Origin: Pseudomarimonas salicorniae | Lineage (GTDB): Bacteria > Pseudomonadota > Gammaproteobacteria > Xanthomonadales > Xanthomonadaceae | Direction: 5' to 3' | DNA: 64,000 nucleotides | Assembly: GCF_023156535.1 (NCBI RefSeq) | Contig: NZ_JALNMH010000006.1 | Span: 1 to 64,000, forward strand | Part shown: positions 8,450 to 16,659 of the stretch, piece after piece | How the letters are laid out: every line of letters begins with the position of its first letter | Numbering within the stretch: position 1 is the stretch's first letter | The notes under the pieces: generated by a model | Told to the model about the DNA's origin: nothing | Databases searched by the model: none | What the model saw: only the letters and a program-made list of their open reading frames with translations | Program-made: the position numbers and the translations under genes

Positions 8450-9814
8450 ATGCGCCAGGCAGTGGTCCCGACGTCGCTGGAACCGTCTGATCGCGAGGTG
8501 CTCGACGCGCTCCCGGCCGCCGTGCTGGTCTGCGATGCCTCGGGCCTGGCGCTGCGCGGCAACGCTGCGGCCGAAAGCTTTCTGGCCGCCCGGCATTGCG
8601 CCCTGGACGGCTTGCGCCTGTGGCAGGGAAGTCCCTATGCCTCGGCTGACGGGCGCTTCTGCTGGCGCCTGCCGGACGGCCGTGAGCAGGCGGGGATCGC
8701 CCGCCCCCTGAGCGACGGGGGCTGGGTCGTCCAGCTGCTGCCCGGCGGTGAGCCGGTGGACGGCGCCGCGGTGCTCGAACGGCGCCTGGAGTTCGAGCGC
8801 ACGGTGGTCGCCATTTCCGCGGCCCTGATGCGCGCGCAGCGCGGCGCCCTCGATGCCTGTATCGACAGCTGTCTGGGCGCGCTCGGCCAGTTCTTCGAAG
8901 TCGACCGCTGCTACCTGTTCCGCATGTCCGACGATGGCCAGCGGATGAGCAACACGCATGAATGGGTCGCTCCCGGCATCTCGCGCGAGATGGCCAACCT
9001 GCAGCGGGTGCCGGCGACGCGTTTTCCCTGGTTGATGCGCGAGCTGCAGGCCGATCGCGCGGTCATCGTGCCGCGGGTCGCAGACCTGCCGCCCGAGGCC
9101 GCCTCCGAGCGCCTCGAGTTCGAGCGCGAGCAGATCCAGTCGATTGTCCTGGTGCCGATCCCCAGCGGCATCTCGCTGTGGGGCTTCGCCGGCTTCGACG
9201 GCGTGCGGCGCCCCGTGGACTGGACCGAGGATTTCGAACTGGGCCTGCGCCTGGCGGCCAAGATGCTGGCCAGCGCCCTGCAGTCGCGCGAGCTGTCCGA
9301 CCGGCTCACCAATTTGGCCTTCCATGATCCGCTGACCGGCCTTGCCAATCGGGCTCTGCTGGAGGATCGCCTGCACCGCGCCCAGGCCCGGGCCCGGCGC
9401 AGCGATGGCTGGATCAGCGTGCTGCTGATCGACCTCGACGATTTCAAGCAGGTCAACGATGATCTGGGGCACGCCGCCGGTGACCAGCTGCTGCGCGAGG
9501 TCGGTCAACGGCTGCAGTCCGTGGTGCGCGACAGCGATACCGTCGTCCGACTTGGCGGCGACGAGTTCGTGCTGCTGTTGGAGGAGGCCGACGAGCCCAC
9601 CGCCGCCGAGATCGCGCGCCGCGCCCAGGAGGCCCTGGCGCGCCCCTGGACCGCCGAGGGCGAATCCGAGCCGCGACATATCGGCGCCAGCATCGGACTT
9701 GCCTCGGCCCGCGCCGATTCCATCGACCCCGGCACGCTGCTGCGCGAGTCCGACCGCGCCATGTACGTCGCCAAGTACGGCGGCAAGAACCGCATCGCCC
9801 GGCCGCCGGCCTGA
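8450..9814 (+). CDS. PAS/GAF-sensing diguanylate cyclase
   Basis: 454 residues from the ATG at 8450. The first 100 resemble a PAS-like input (LDALPAAVLVCDASGLALRGN). A GAF-like domain spans about 105-280 (LGQFFEVDRCYLFRMSDDGQ, QSIVLVPIPSG). The C-terminal GGDEF domain has DPLTGLANRALLEDRL and the active-site GGDEF at residues 369-373. A product-inhibition I-site (RDSD) lies five residues before it. It should make cyclic di-GMP in response to a cytosolic signal. It follows cysH by 86 bp; a longer frame from 8339 or 8366 overlaps cysH and is less likely. Confidence 0.88.
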   Translation: MRQAVVPTSLEPSDREVLDALPAAVLVCDASGLALRGNAAAESFLAARHCALDGLRLWQGSPYASADGRFCWRLPDGREQAGIARPLSDGGWVVQLLPGGEPVDGAAVLERRLEFERTVVAISAALMRAQRGALDACIDSCLGALGQFFEVDRCYLFRMSDDGQRMSNTHEWVAPGISREMANLQRVPATRFPWLMRELQADRAVIVPRVADLPPEAASERLEFEREQIQSIVLVPIPSGISLWGFAGFDGVRRPVDWTEDFELGLRLAAKMLASALQSRELSDRLTNLAFHDPLTGLANRALLEDRLHRAQARARRSDGWISVLLIDLDDFKQVNDDLGHAAGDQLLREVGQRLQSVVRDSDTVVRLGGDEFVLLLEEADEPTAAEIARRAQEALARPWTAEGESEPRHIGASIGLASARADSIDPGTLLRESDRAMYVAKYGGKNRIARPPA

Positions 9815-9893
9815 GCCAGCGGTTTCGCCGCGGGCCTGAGTGCTGCGAGTCCTGCAGATGGCGGGCCATCGGCCGTTCCGGAAGGCGCGTGGT

Positions 9894-9998
9894 GGGCGCA
9901 AGGAAGACATCCATAGGGTGCGGCTGGCTGCACCGGGCGTGCCGTCCGAACGCCCGTTTCGGCGCGTCCAGGACGCACCCTATGGGCCTTCGCCGACG
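9894..9998. repeat. Family B intergenic repeat, copy 1
   Basis: Contains TAGGGTGCGGCTGGCTGCAC, then GCCGTCCGAACGCCCGTTTC, then GACGCACCCTATGGGCCTTC. The ends GGGTGCG/CGCACCC are inverted, so the element can fold. A close copy lies at 35850-35953, a diverged one at 42473-42572 and a fragment at 46557-46590. Confidence 0.8.
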
Positions 9999-10011
9999 TG
10001 CAGCGAAGCCC

Positions 10012-10117
10012 GACTGTGGGAGCGCCCTTGGGAGCGACCGCAGCGCTACGGATTCACCACAGACCGCGGCCAGAGCGAACCTCCACGGTCGCGGCCATGT
10101 CCGCTTTGAGGAGCCTG
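10012..10117. repeat. Family C intergenic repeat, copy 1
   Basis: Begins with CTGTGGGAGCGCCCTTGGGA, continues with GCGACCGCAGCGCTACGGAT and ends with GGTCGCGGCCATGTCCGCTT. It shares its left half with 35970-36065 and its right half with 141-203. It sits back to back with a family B copy, as it does near 35.9 kb. Confidence 0.78.
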
Positions 10118-10254
10118 CCTATCCGAGGCCGCTGCGAACGGCCAGTTCCCGCCCTGAGGGCGCTTCCGGGCCGCGCCCCGAGGGGCCGGGCATTTTCCGG
10201 TCATCGACATGCCCGGGCCCGGCACGATTGACGCTGGGCTCCGGCCTGCCCAGC

Positions 10255-11436
10255 ATGGCCCGCAGTTCACGAGGTCGAGTTGCCGTGCCACAGTCTGCCG
10301 AGCGCGTCGCGCCGGATGTCGAATCGCTGCGCATCGAGGTCGCGGCCATGGTCTCGCGCAGCCGGGTGGGAGGGCTGTTCTACCTGGCCGGCTGGTTGCT
10401 GGTCGCCGCCGCCAGCCAAGGCTTCGTCCGGTTCCCGATGGAGAGTGTCCTGCTGGCGGCGGGCTTTGCCGTGCTGGCGGTGCTGCGGTTCGTGCTGCGT
10501 CCGGCCCTGGGCGCGGGTCGAGAGGTGCTGCTGCAGCTGCGCCGGCTGCATTGGGGCATTCTTCTGCTTACCGCGGTGCTCTGGGGTGGCGGCCTTGGCT
10601 GGGTGCTGGTCGAGCCCGCCTTCACTGCCACCCGTCCGGCGGCCGTGGTCTGCAGCATTCTGTTCGCCACTGCCTACGCGCATTCGTACCCGATGAGCCT
10701 GGTCGGCTCGCTGGTCTGCATGAGCTTCGTGTATCTGCCGGCACCCCTGCTCGTCGATGAGGGTGAGGGCGGGCGGCCGGTGCAGTTGGCGCTCGGCATC
10801 TATGCGCTCTACCTGATCGCCACCGCGCTCCGGGCGCACCGTGAGTATCGGGAGCACCTGGCGCTGCAGGGGGCCCTGCGCGGACAGCGCGACCGCTTCG
10901 AGCAGCTCAGCCAGCATGACGGCCTGACCGGGCTGCTGAACCACGCCGAGTTTGCCGCCCAGCTCGCCCGGGTGGCAGAGCAGTGCAGGCGCAGCGGGCG
11001 GGGCGCCTGCCTGCTGCTTCTGGACATCGATCATTTCAAGCAGGTCAATGACCGTCTCGGGCATCTCGTCGGTGACGAGGTGCTGCGCGCCTTTGCCGCG
11101 CGCCTGCGCCGGCATTTCGCCCCGATCGACCAGGCTGTGGTGGCGCGCTGGGGCGGCGAGGAGTTCGCCGTGCTCTGGACGGGCGCCGAAGCCGGGGAGG
11201 CCGCAGCGCAGGCCGAGTCGTTTCTCGAAGGGCTCCGCACTGAGCCGCTGCTGGGGGATGGTCCGCGGGTGCGGGCCAGTGCCGGCGTCGGTCAGCTGGT
11301 GCCGGGCGGCGCGCCCTCGGCCCTGCTCGCCGCGGTGGATCGGGCGCTCTACCAGGCCAAGGCCGAGGGGCGTGACCGGGTTGTGCTGGCCGCGAGGGGG
11401 GCGACGCAGGCTCAGGAAGGGGCGAGCAGCCCGTAG
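10255..11436 (+). CDS. Membrane-anchored diguanylate cyclase
   Basis: 393 residues from the ATG at 10255. A GTG at 10285, preceded by GAGG at a good distance, is an alternative start. The N-terminal half has five or so hydrophobic helices (FYLAGWLLVAAASQGFV, SVLLAAGFAVLAVL, ILLLTAVLWGGGLGWVL). The GGDEF domain has DGLTGLLNHAEFAAQL, LLLLDIDHFKQVNDRLGH and a GGEEF active site at about 300-304. The I-site RxxD is missing (IDQA instead), so feedback control should differ from the cyclase upstream. The 3' end overlaps the convergent acetyltransferase gene by 25 bp. Confidence 0.85.
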   Translation: MARSSRGRVAVPQSAERVAPDVESLRIEVAAMVSRSRVGGLFYLAGWLLVAAASQGFVRFPMESVLLAAGFAVLAVLRFVLRPALGAGREVLLQLRRLHWGILLLTAVLWGGGLGWVLVEPAFTATRPAAVVCSILFATAYAHSYPMSLVGSLVCMSFVYLPAPLLVDEGEGGRPVQLALGIYALYLIATALRAHREYREHLALQGALRGQRDRFEQLSQHDGLTGLLNHAEFAAQLARVAEQCRRSGRGACLLLLDIDHFKQVNDRLGHLVGDEVLRAFAARLRRHFAPIDQAVVARWGGEEFAVLWTGAEAGEAAAQAESFLEGLRTEPLLGDGPRVRASAGVGQLVPGGAPSALLAAVDRALYQAKAEGRDRVVLAARGATQAQEGASSP

Positions 11437-11999
11437 AGCTCCGAATCCTGGATCTCCTGTGGGGTGACGAAGCGCTGGCGCAGCAGGCCTTCGCGCTGGA
11501 AGCCGGCCCGTTCGAGCACCCGCCGCGAGGCGTGGTTGTCGGGATGGATGTCGGCCTCGACCCGGTGCAGGTCCAGCCAGCCAAAGCCCCAGGCGCAGGC
11601 CAGCCCGACCGCCTGGCTGGCGATGCCACGACCCTGTTCTGCCGGCAGTACCGCATAGCCGATGCCCGAGCGCAGATGCGAGGGCTGGATGTCGTAGAAG
11701 GTGCAGGTCCCCGACATGCGGTCGGTGTCCCGCTCTGCGATGATCCAGTTGATGAACTCGCGCTTGGCGAAGCCCTCGCGGATGCTGGAGACGTAGTCCA
11801 CCGCCTCGTCACGATGCTGCATCGCCGGCCGCGACCAGTAGCGCATCACCTCGTGATCGGAGAACAGGGCGAACAGCGGGTCCACATCGGCTTCACCGGG
11901 CGCCCGCAGCCGGATCATGTCGTCCTCGATCACGGGAAAGCCGGCGAGACCGTGCAGGCGCGCCGCCAGGGCGGCGATCCGGTCGGTCAGGAGGGTCAT
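11412..11999 (-). CDS. GNAT-family N-acetyltransferase (RimJ/RimL-like)
   Basis: 195 residues from the ATG at 11999. Features: RLRAPGEADVDPLFALFSD as strand/helix 1, the acetyl-CoA loop EQGRGIASQAVGLACAWGF and the late VRV-type segment HPDNHASRRVLERAGFQREG. These match the RimJ/RimL subgroup that acetylates protein N-termini or small amines; the substrate is unknown. The gene converges on and overlaps the cyclase gene. Confidence 0.85.
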   Translation of the reverse strand: MTLLTDRIAALAARLHGLAGFPVIEDDMIRLRAPGEADVDPLFALFSDHEVMRYWSRPAMQHRDEAVDYVSSIREGFAKREFINWIIAERDTDRMSGTCTFYDIQPSHLRSGIGYAVLPAEQGRGIASQAVGLACAWGFGWLDLHRVEADIHPDNHASRRVLERAGFQREGLLRQRFVTPQEIQDSELYGLLAPS

Positions 12000-12159
12000 C
12001 GCGTGGACTCCGGCCAGCGGCAGAACCGACATCGCAAAGCCGGCGCCGCGGCGTGGGCTGCAAACGTTTGCAGGCAGGGTCTTGGATGCATGGCGGTGTC
12101 CGGTGGCTGTGATAGCGTGGCGGGCTGTTGGGCCCGGAAGATTGCCGCAAGGACGTGCC

Positions 12160-13626
12160 ATGGTCGACCAGCTTCGCCGCACCAAGATCCTCGCCACCCT
12201 CGGGCCGGCGTCCGATCGCCCCGGGGTCACCGAGGCCCTGATCGCCGCCGGCGTCAACGTCGTCCGGCTCAATTTCTCACACGGCAACGCCGAGCAGCAC
12301 GCGCAGCGCATCTCCCAGGTTCGCAATGCGGCCAAGCGGCTGGGTCACGAAGTTGGCGTGCTCGGTGATCTTCAAGGCCCGAAGATCCGCATCGAGTCCT
12401 TCGCCGGCGACAAAGTCGAGATCAAGGCTGGTCAGCGCTTCACCCTGGACTGCAGCGAGCAGCCCGCGACGGGCGATGCGAGTCGCGTGGGCTGCAGCTA
12501 CCGCGGCCTGCCCGGCGATGTGCGTGCAGGTGACACCCTTCTGCTCGACGACGGCCTGGTCGCCATGCGGGTAGAGGAAATTGCCAACGACCAGATCCAC
12601 TGTACGGTGCTTACCGACGGCGCGCTGTCCAACCGCAAGGGTCTCAATCGGCTGGGCGGCGGCCTCTCGCTGGGCGCGCTGACCGACAAGGACCGTGCCG
12701 ACATCGAGCTGGCTGCCAGCCTGGGCTGCGACTTCCTCGCGGTGTCCTTCTGCCGCAGCGCGGCCGATATCGAAGAGGCGCGTCGTCTCGCCCGCGATGC
12801 CGGCAGCCAGGCCGGTCTCGTCGCCAAGATCGAGCGTGCCGAGGCGATCGCCAATCTCGGCGAGATCATCGATGCATCGGATGCGGTGATGGTGGCGCGC
12901 GGCGACCTCGGCGTGGAGATCGGCGATGCCGAGCTGCCCGGCCTGCAGAAGAAGATCATCCGCGAGGCGCTGGAGCGCAATCGGGTGGTGATCACCGCGA
13001 CGCAGATGCTGCAGTCGATGGTCGACAACCCGATTCCGACCCGGGCCGAGGTGCTCGACGTCGCCAACGCGGTCATCGACGGCACCGACGCGGTGATGCT
13101 TTCCGCCGAAAGTGCCGCCGGCCAGTACCCGGTCAAGGCGGTGGAGGCCATGGTCCGGGTCTGTCTGGGCGCCGAGCGCCAGTTCGACCACGACACCGAC
13201 TTCGAGGCGGCACGCCGCGACCTGACCCGGGCCGACGAAGCCATCGCGATGGCCGCCATGTTCCTCACCGAGCACATCAGCGTGCGCGCCATTGTCGCCA
13301 TGACCGAGTCCGGCGGCACCGCCCGCCAGCTGTCGCGCTTTCGCGCGCTGGCGCCGATCTACGGCCTGTCCCGGCACCCCGAGGCACGCCGGCGCATGGC
13401 CCTGATGCGCGACGTCTTTCCGATCGACTTCGATTCCCGCGGCCTGGCCCCGCGCAAGGCGGCCCGCGAGGCGGTGAAACACCTGTTCCAGCTCGGCCTG
13501 CTCAGCGTCGGCGACCGGGTGGTGATTACCTCGGGCGACCACATGGAAGAGCAGGGCTCGACCAACACCCTGCGCCTGCTGAAGGTCGGCGAGGGCGGGA
13601 TGGCGGAAGGCCTGGGCGAGCTCTAG
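12160..13626 (+). CDS. pyk: Pyruvate kinase
   Basis: 488 residues. It makes ATP and pyruvate from phosphoenolpyruvate and ADP, the last glycolytic step. The N-terminus RRTKILATLGPASDRPGV, VRLNFSHG, the active-site stretch LVAKIERAEAI, MVARGDLGVEI and ITATQMLQSMV are all typical. The start ATG follows AAGGA at 12149-12153. The next gene begins 18 bp downstream on the same strand, so it may be cotranscribed. Confidence 0.96.
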   Translation: MVDQLRRTKILATLGPASDRPGVTEALIAAGVNVVRLNFSHGNAEQHAQRISQVRNAAKRLGHEVGVLGDLQGPKIRIESFAGDKVEIKAGQRFTLDCSEQPATGDASRVGCSYRGLPGDVRAGDTLLLDDGLVAMRVEEIANDQIHCTVLTDGALSNRKGLNRLGGGLSLGALTDKDRADIELAASLGCDFLAVSFCRSAADIEEARRLARDAGSQAGLVAKIERAEAIANLGEIIDASDAVMVARGDLGVEIGDAELPGLQKKIIREALERNRVVITATQMLQSMVDNPIPTRAEVLDVANAVIDGTDAVMLSAESAAGQYPVKAVEAMVRVCLGAERQFDHDTDFEAARRDLTRADEAIAMAAMFLTEHISVRAIVAMTESGGTARQLSRFRALAPIYGLSRHPEARRRMALMRDVFPIDFDSRGLAPRKAAREAVKHLFQLGLLSVGDRVVITSGDHMEEQGSTNTLRLLKVGEGGMAEGLGEL

Positions 13627-13644
13627 GCCGGCTGTTCCGTCGTC

Positions 13645-14745
13645 ATGGGCACGCTGCGCCTGCTGCTGGCGCTATCGGTGGTGCTGTTCCACTCCGGGCC
13701 ATTCTGGCTGACCGGGACGCACTTCGTTGGCGGCGTGCTGGCCGTGGAAAGCTTCTTCGTGATCTCCGGCTTCTACATGGCCCTGGTGCTCGGCGAGCGC
13801 TACCGCGGCCGGCTCGGCGCCTTCTACTGGAACCGTTTCGCACGCCTGTTTCCGCTGTACTGGGCGGTCTGGCTGCTGTATTTCCTGGCCGGCGAGATCG
13901 AGCCATCGATCGATCGCTTCGCTGCGCTGGCCGCCAGCGATCCGAGCCCCGGTACCGTGGCCCTGGTCCTGATCGCCAACTGGTTGCTGATCGGCAGCGA
14001 CTGGCTGCTGCTGCTGTCCAGCGGCAGCGAGGGCCTCTACTTCACCGGCAATTTCCTCGCAGAGCCAGTGTGGCTGTTCAAGTTCCACTATGTGCCGCAG
14101 GCCTGGTCGCTGCCCATCGAGCTGGCCTTCTACGCCATCGCGCCCTTCCTGGTGCATTCGCCGCGACGCCTGCTTGCGCTGGCCATGGCCTCGTTCGCGG
14201 CCAAGTACGCCACCCTGGCCCAGCTCGGTCCGGTCGACCCCTGGTACTACCGCTTCGCGCCCTTCGAGCTCTGGCTGTTCTGCCTGGGCGCCCTGGCCTG
14301 GCACGGCATGCAGCGCTTTGACACGGGCTCCCTCGTGCGCTGGCGCTGGCCGGTGCTGCTCGCCATGGTCCTCGCCATCCTCGGCTTCGAATGGCTGGGC
14401 GATGCGCCGCTGCACTCGATCACCTCGCCCGGCTACGCAGCCTTCCTCGTCGCCCTGTGCATCGCGCTGCCGGTCCTGTTCCGCGCCTTCGGTGACAGCC
14501 GTTGGGATCGCCAGCTGGGCGAGCTGTCCTATCCCATCTACCTGTCGCACCTGCTGGTGGTCGGCGTGGTCGTGCATTTCGGTCTGAGGATCGGCGACGA
14601 TGCCTCGGGGCTGATCGTCATCGGCAGCCTGCTTGCCGGCGGCGTGCTGGCCTTCTGGGTGGCTCGGCCGCTGGAGCGGGCCCTGCGCCGCACCGCCAGG
14701 CACGATCCCGGCGCGTCCCGCTCGGCAGAAGAAGAAAGACGATGA
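13645..14745 (+). CDS. Acyltransferase-3 family membrane protein (OafA/YrhL type)
   Basis: 366 residues, about ten hydrophobic helices. The N-terminus LRLLLALSVVLFHSGPFW carries the conserved His of the family and is followed by FFVISGFYMAL and YWNRFARLFPLYW. Such enzymes move acetyl or other acyl groups onto surface sugars or lipids in the inner membrane; the acceptor is unknown. It lies 18 bp after pyk and shares an ATGA overlap with the next gene, a polytopic protein with a glycosyltransferase-like look. Confidence 0.88.
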   Translation: MGTLRLLLALSVVLFHSGPFWLTGTHFVGGVLAVESFFVISGFYMALVLGERYRGRLGAFYWNRFARLFPLYWAVWLLYFLAGEIEPSIDRFAALAASDPSPGTVALVLIANWLLIGSDWLLLLSSGSEGLYFTGNFLAEPVWLFKFHYVPQAWSLPIELAFYAIAPFLVHSPRRLLALAMASFAAKYATLAQLGPVDPWYYRFAPFELWLFCLGALAWHGMQRFDTGSLVRWRWPVLLAMVLAILGFEWLGDAPLHSITSPGYAAFLVALCIALPVLFRAFGDSRWDRQLGELSYPIYLSHLLVVGVVVHFGLRIGDDASGLIVIGSLLAGGVLAFWVARPLERALRRTARHDPGASRSAEEERR

Positions 14746-15956
14746 ACGAACTCCCATACCCCGGCCCGGCCTCGCCCGCTTCGATCCGCTCGGCAGCGCT
14801 GCTGGCCGGATTGCTCGGGCTGCCCAACCTGGCCGTGCTGGACCGCGTGATCGCCGTGTGGAGCGGCGGAATGGCCGCCGCCAGCCCGGTGTTCTGGGCA
14901 TGCGCCTTGGTCTACCTGATCGCCCTTGCCGCGCTTCTGGCGTGGCTGCGTTCGCCGCAGGGGCTCGGGACGGGCGGGCGCTGGGGCGCGGCCGCGATGA
15001 TCGGCGTAGCCGTGCTGGCCACGGCATTAGCCTATCCGGAAGTGGACAGCGGCCGCTTCGGCTTCACCAGCGATCGCGACGAGGCGCTGGATGTCGGCGT
15101 GCGCCAGATGCTGGCAGGCGGCAATCCCTACGACTGTCGCGTGCTGCCGGGGGAGCACCGTGCCTGCCTGGACACCGGCAATCCGATCGGTCCGCTGCCC
15201 GGCGCGCTCCTGCTGGCCACGCCTTTCGTTCTCGCGCTGGGATTCTCCGCCTGGCAGACGCCGTTCTGGCTGGCGGCCTTCGTCGTCCTGGTACGGCGGC
15301 GCAGCGGCGCAGACGCCGCAAGCCGGGCCGGCTGGCTGATGCTGCTTGCCCTGCCGATCGTGCTGGCCGAACTGCTGACCGGCGGTGACCTGCTGGCCAA
15401 TGCGCTGTGGATAGCCTGCGGCTGCCTGCTCCTGCTAGAGCTTCGCCGCGGAAGCCGCTGGCTGTATCCGCTGGCCGCCCTGTTCGGCCTGATGCTGGCC
15501 GGGCGCAGCGTCTTCGTCCTGGTGTTGCCCGTGCTGTGCATGGCCCTGCAGCGACGACATGGATGGGCGCCTGCAACTGGCGCCGCGCTGCTCATGCTGA
15601 TTGCGTTCGGTGCGCTGGCGGCCTGGTTCTATCCGGCCGCCGACGGCAGCTTCGGACCGCTGGACGTGCAGCAGAAGCTGCGCGCGGCGGGTGGCGACTG
15701 GGGCCAGGCCCTGGTGGGCATCCTCAGCGTGTCGGTCGCGGTCGGCCTCGCCCTGTGCGGTGGCCACTGGCCGCGCGACATGGCGATCTCGCTGATCGTT
15801 CCCGGCCTTGGCGCCGTGGTCCTGTATTCCCTGCAGGTCGGCCTGCCGACGTTCTCGTTCTACGGCTGGTACCTGCTGGCGGCGACCCCCTTTGCGCTGC
15901 TGGCAGCGATGGGGTCGAGTGGCGCGTCCCGGAGCACACCGCCCGACCCTGGTTAG
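14742..15956 (+). CDS. Polytopic membrane protein, possibly a GT87-like glycosyltransferase
   Basis: 404 residues with roughly ten hydrophobic segments. After the second helix comes GFTSDRDEALDVGVRQMLAG followed by GNPYDCR. A 'GGNPYD'-type motif after an acidic loop is common in polyprenol-phosphate-sugar-dependent mannosyltransferases (GT87/GT-C). The start ATG overlaps the stop of the acyltransferase gene, suggesting joint work on a surface glycan. I cannot confirm catalytic residues. The 3' end overlaps ilvH by 4 bp, convergent. Confidence 0.6.
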   Translation: MNELPYPGPASPASIRSAALLAGLLGLPNLAVLDRVIAVWSGGMAAASPVFWACALVYLIALAALLAWLRSPQGLGTGGRWGAAAMIGVAVLATALAYPEVDSGRFGFTSDRDEALDVGVRQMLAGGNPYDCRVLPGEHRACLDTGNPIGPLPGALLLATPFVLALGFSAWQTPFWLAAFVVLVRRRSGADAASRAGWLMLLALPIVLAELLTGGDLLANALWIACGCLLLLELRRGSRWLYPLAALFGLMLAGRSVFVLVLPVLCMALQRRHGWAPATGAALLMLIAFGALAAWFYPAADGSFGPLDVQQKLRAAGGDWGQALVGILSVSVAVGLALCGGHWPRDMAISLIVPGLGAVVLYSLQVGLPTFSFYGWYLLAATPFALLAAMGSSGASRSTPPDPG

Positions 15957-16495
15957 GTCAGGTCGCCGCCCCGGCTGATTGCAACCACGCCCGTGCGGGC
16001 CAGTTCGACCAGGCCCAGGGGTACAAGCAGTTCGATGAAGCGCTCGATCTTGCTGTTGTTGCCGGTCAGCTCCAGCACCAGGCTGTCGAGGGTGATGTCG
16101 ATCACCCGCGCCCTGAACACCTCGGTCAGTCGAAGGGCCTCGGCGCGCTGTTCGCCCTGGTTGCGGACCTTGACCAGGACCAGTTCGCGCTCGATGCCGG
16201 GGGAGTCCAGCGACAGGTCGACCACCTTGTGCACCGGCACAAGGCGGCCCAGCTGGGCCTTGATCTGCTCGATGATCCGCGGCGTGCCCGAGGTGACGAT
16301 GGTGATCCGCGAGGTGTGCTTCTGGTGGTCGGTCTCGGCCACGGTCAGCGACTCGATGTTGTAGCCGCGGCCGGAAAACAGCCCGACCACCCGCGCCAGG
16401 GCGCCGGCCTCGTTGTCGACAAACACCGCCAGCGTGGCGCGGACGATGCGCGGCGAGGCATCGGCAAGGAAATAGGCGGAGGCGGGTTGGTTCAT
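15953..16495 (-). CDS. ilvH: Acetolactate synthase small (regulatory) subunit
   Basis: 180 residues. It binds valine through an N-terminal ACT domain (VRATLAVFVDNEAGALARVV, GRGYNIESLTVAETD) and controls the catalytic IlvB subunit in branched-chain amino acid synthesis. The C-terminal domain has LELTGNNSKIERFIELL. It is the second gene after ilvB, separated by a 164-bp gap filled with an inverted heptamer array. It is slightly longer than E. coli IlvH (163). Confidence 0.94.
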   Translation of the reverse strand: MNQPASAYFLADASPRIVRATLAVFVDNEAGALARVVGLFSGRGYNIESLTVAETDHQKHTSRITIVTSGTPRIIEQIKAQLGRLVPVHKVVDLSLDSPGIERELVLVKVRNQGEQRAEALRLTEVFRARVIDITLDSLVLELTGNNSKIERFIELLVPLGLVELARTGVVAISRGGDLT

Positions 16496-16503
16496 TGGGG
16501 ATC

Positions 16504-16657
16504 CGTGATTCGTGATTCGTAGTTTGTGATTGGTGATTCGTGATTGGTGATTCGTTGGAGGCCCAAGCGGGAAGCCCGAGCGTTCCCGGCGCCTCCAACG
16601 CCCATGTCTTCGATTTCCCGCTCTTGCGAATCACGAATCACAAATCACCAATCACGG
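16504..16657. repeat. Inverted heptamer array between ilvB and ilvH
   Basis: The left arm (16504-16554) is a near-tandem run of GTGATTC/GTGATTG units. The right arm (16626-16656) is a run of complementary GAATCAC, AAATCAC and CAATCAC units. A roughly 70-bp centre separates them and itself begins and ends with short complements (GTTGGAGGC and GCCTCCAAC). The array spans nearly the whole gap between two genes whose products form one enzyme. Confidence 0.85.
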
Positions 16658-16659
16658 CT

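Larger units (their letters stand above)
9815..10254. other. Non-coding stretch made of two intergenic repeats
   Basis: This 440-bp gap carries a family B repeat (about 9894-9998) directly followed by a family C repeat (about 10012-10117). The remaining 140 bp has a GC-rich inverted stretch (GGGCGCTTCCGGGCCGCGCC and neighbours) and probably the promoter of the next gene. No coding signal is supported. Confidence 0.65.

Noticed and set aside
16504-16657. Possible CRISPR array
   Set aside because: Units are only 7-8 bp, without regular spacers, and are arranged as inverted runs. No cas gene is nearby.
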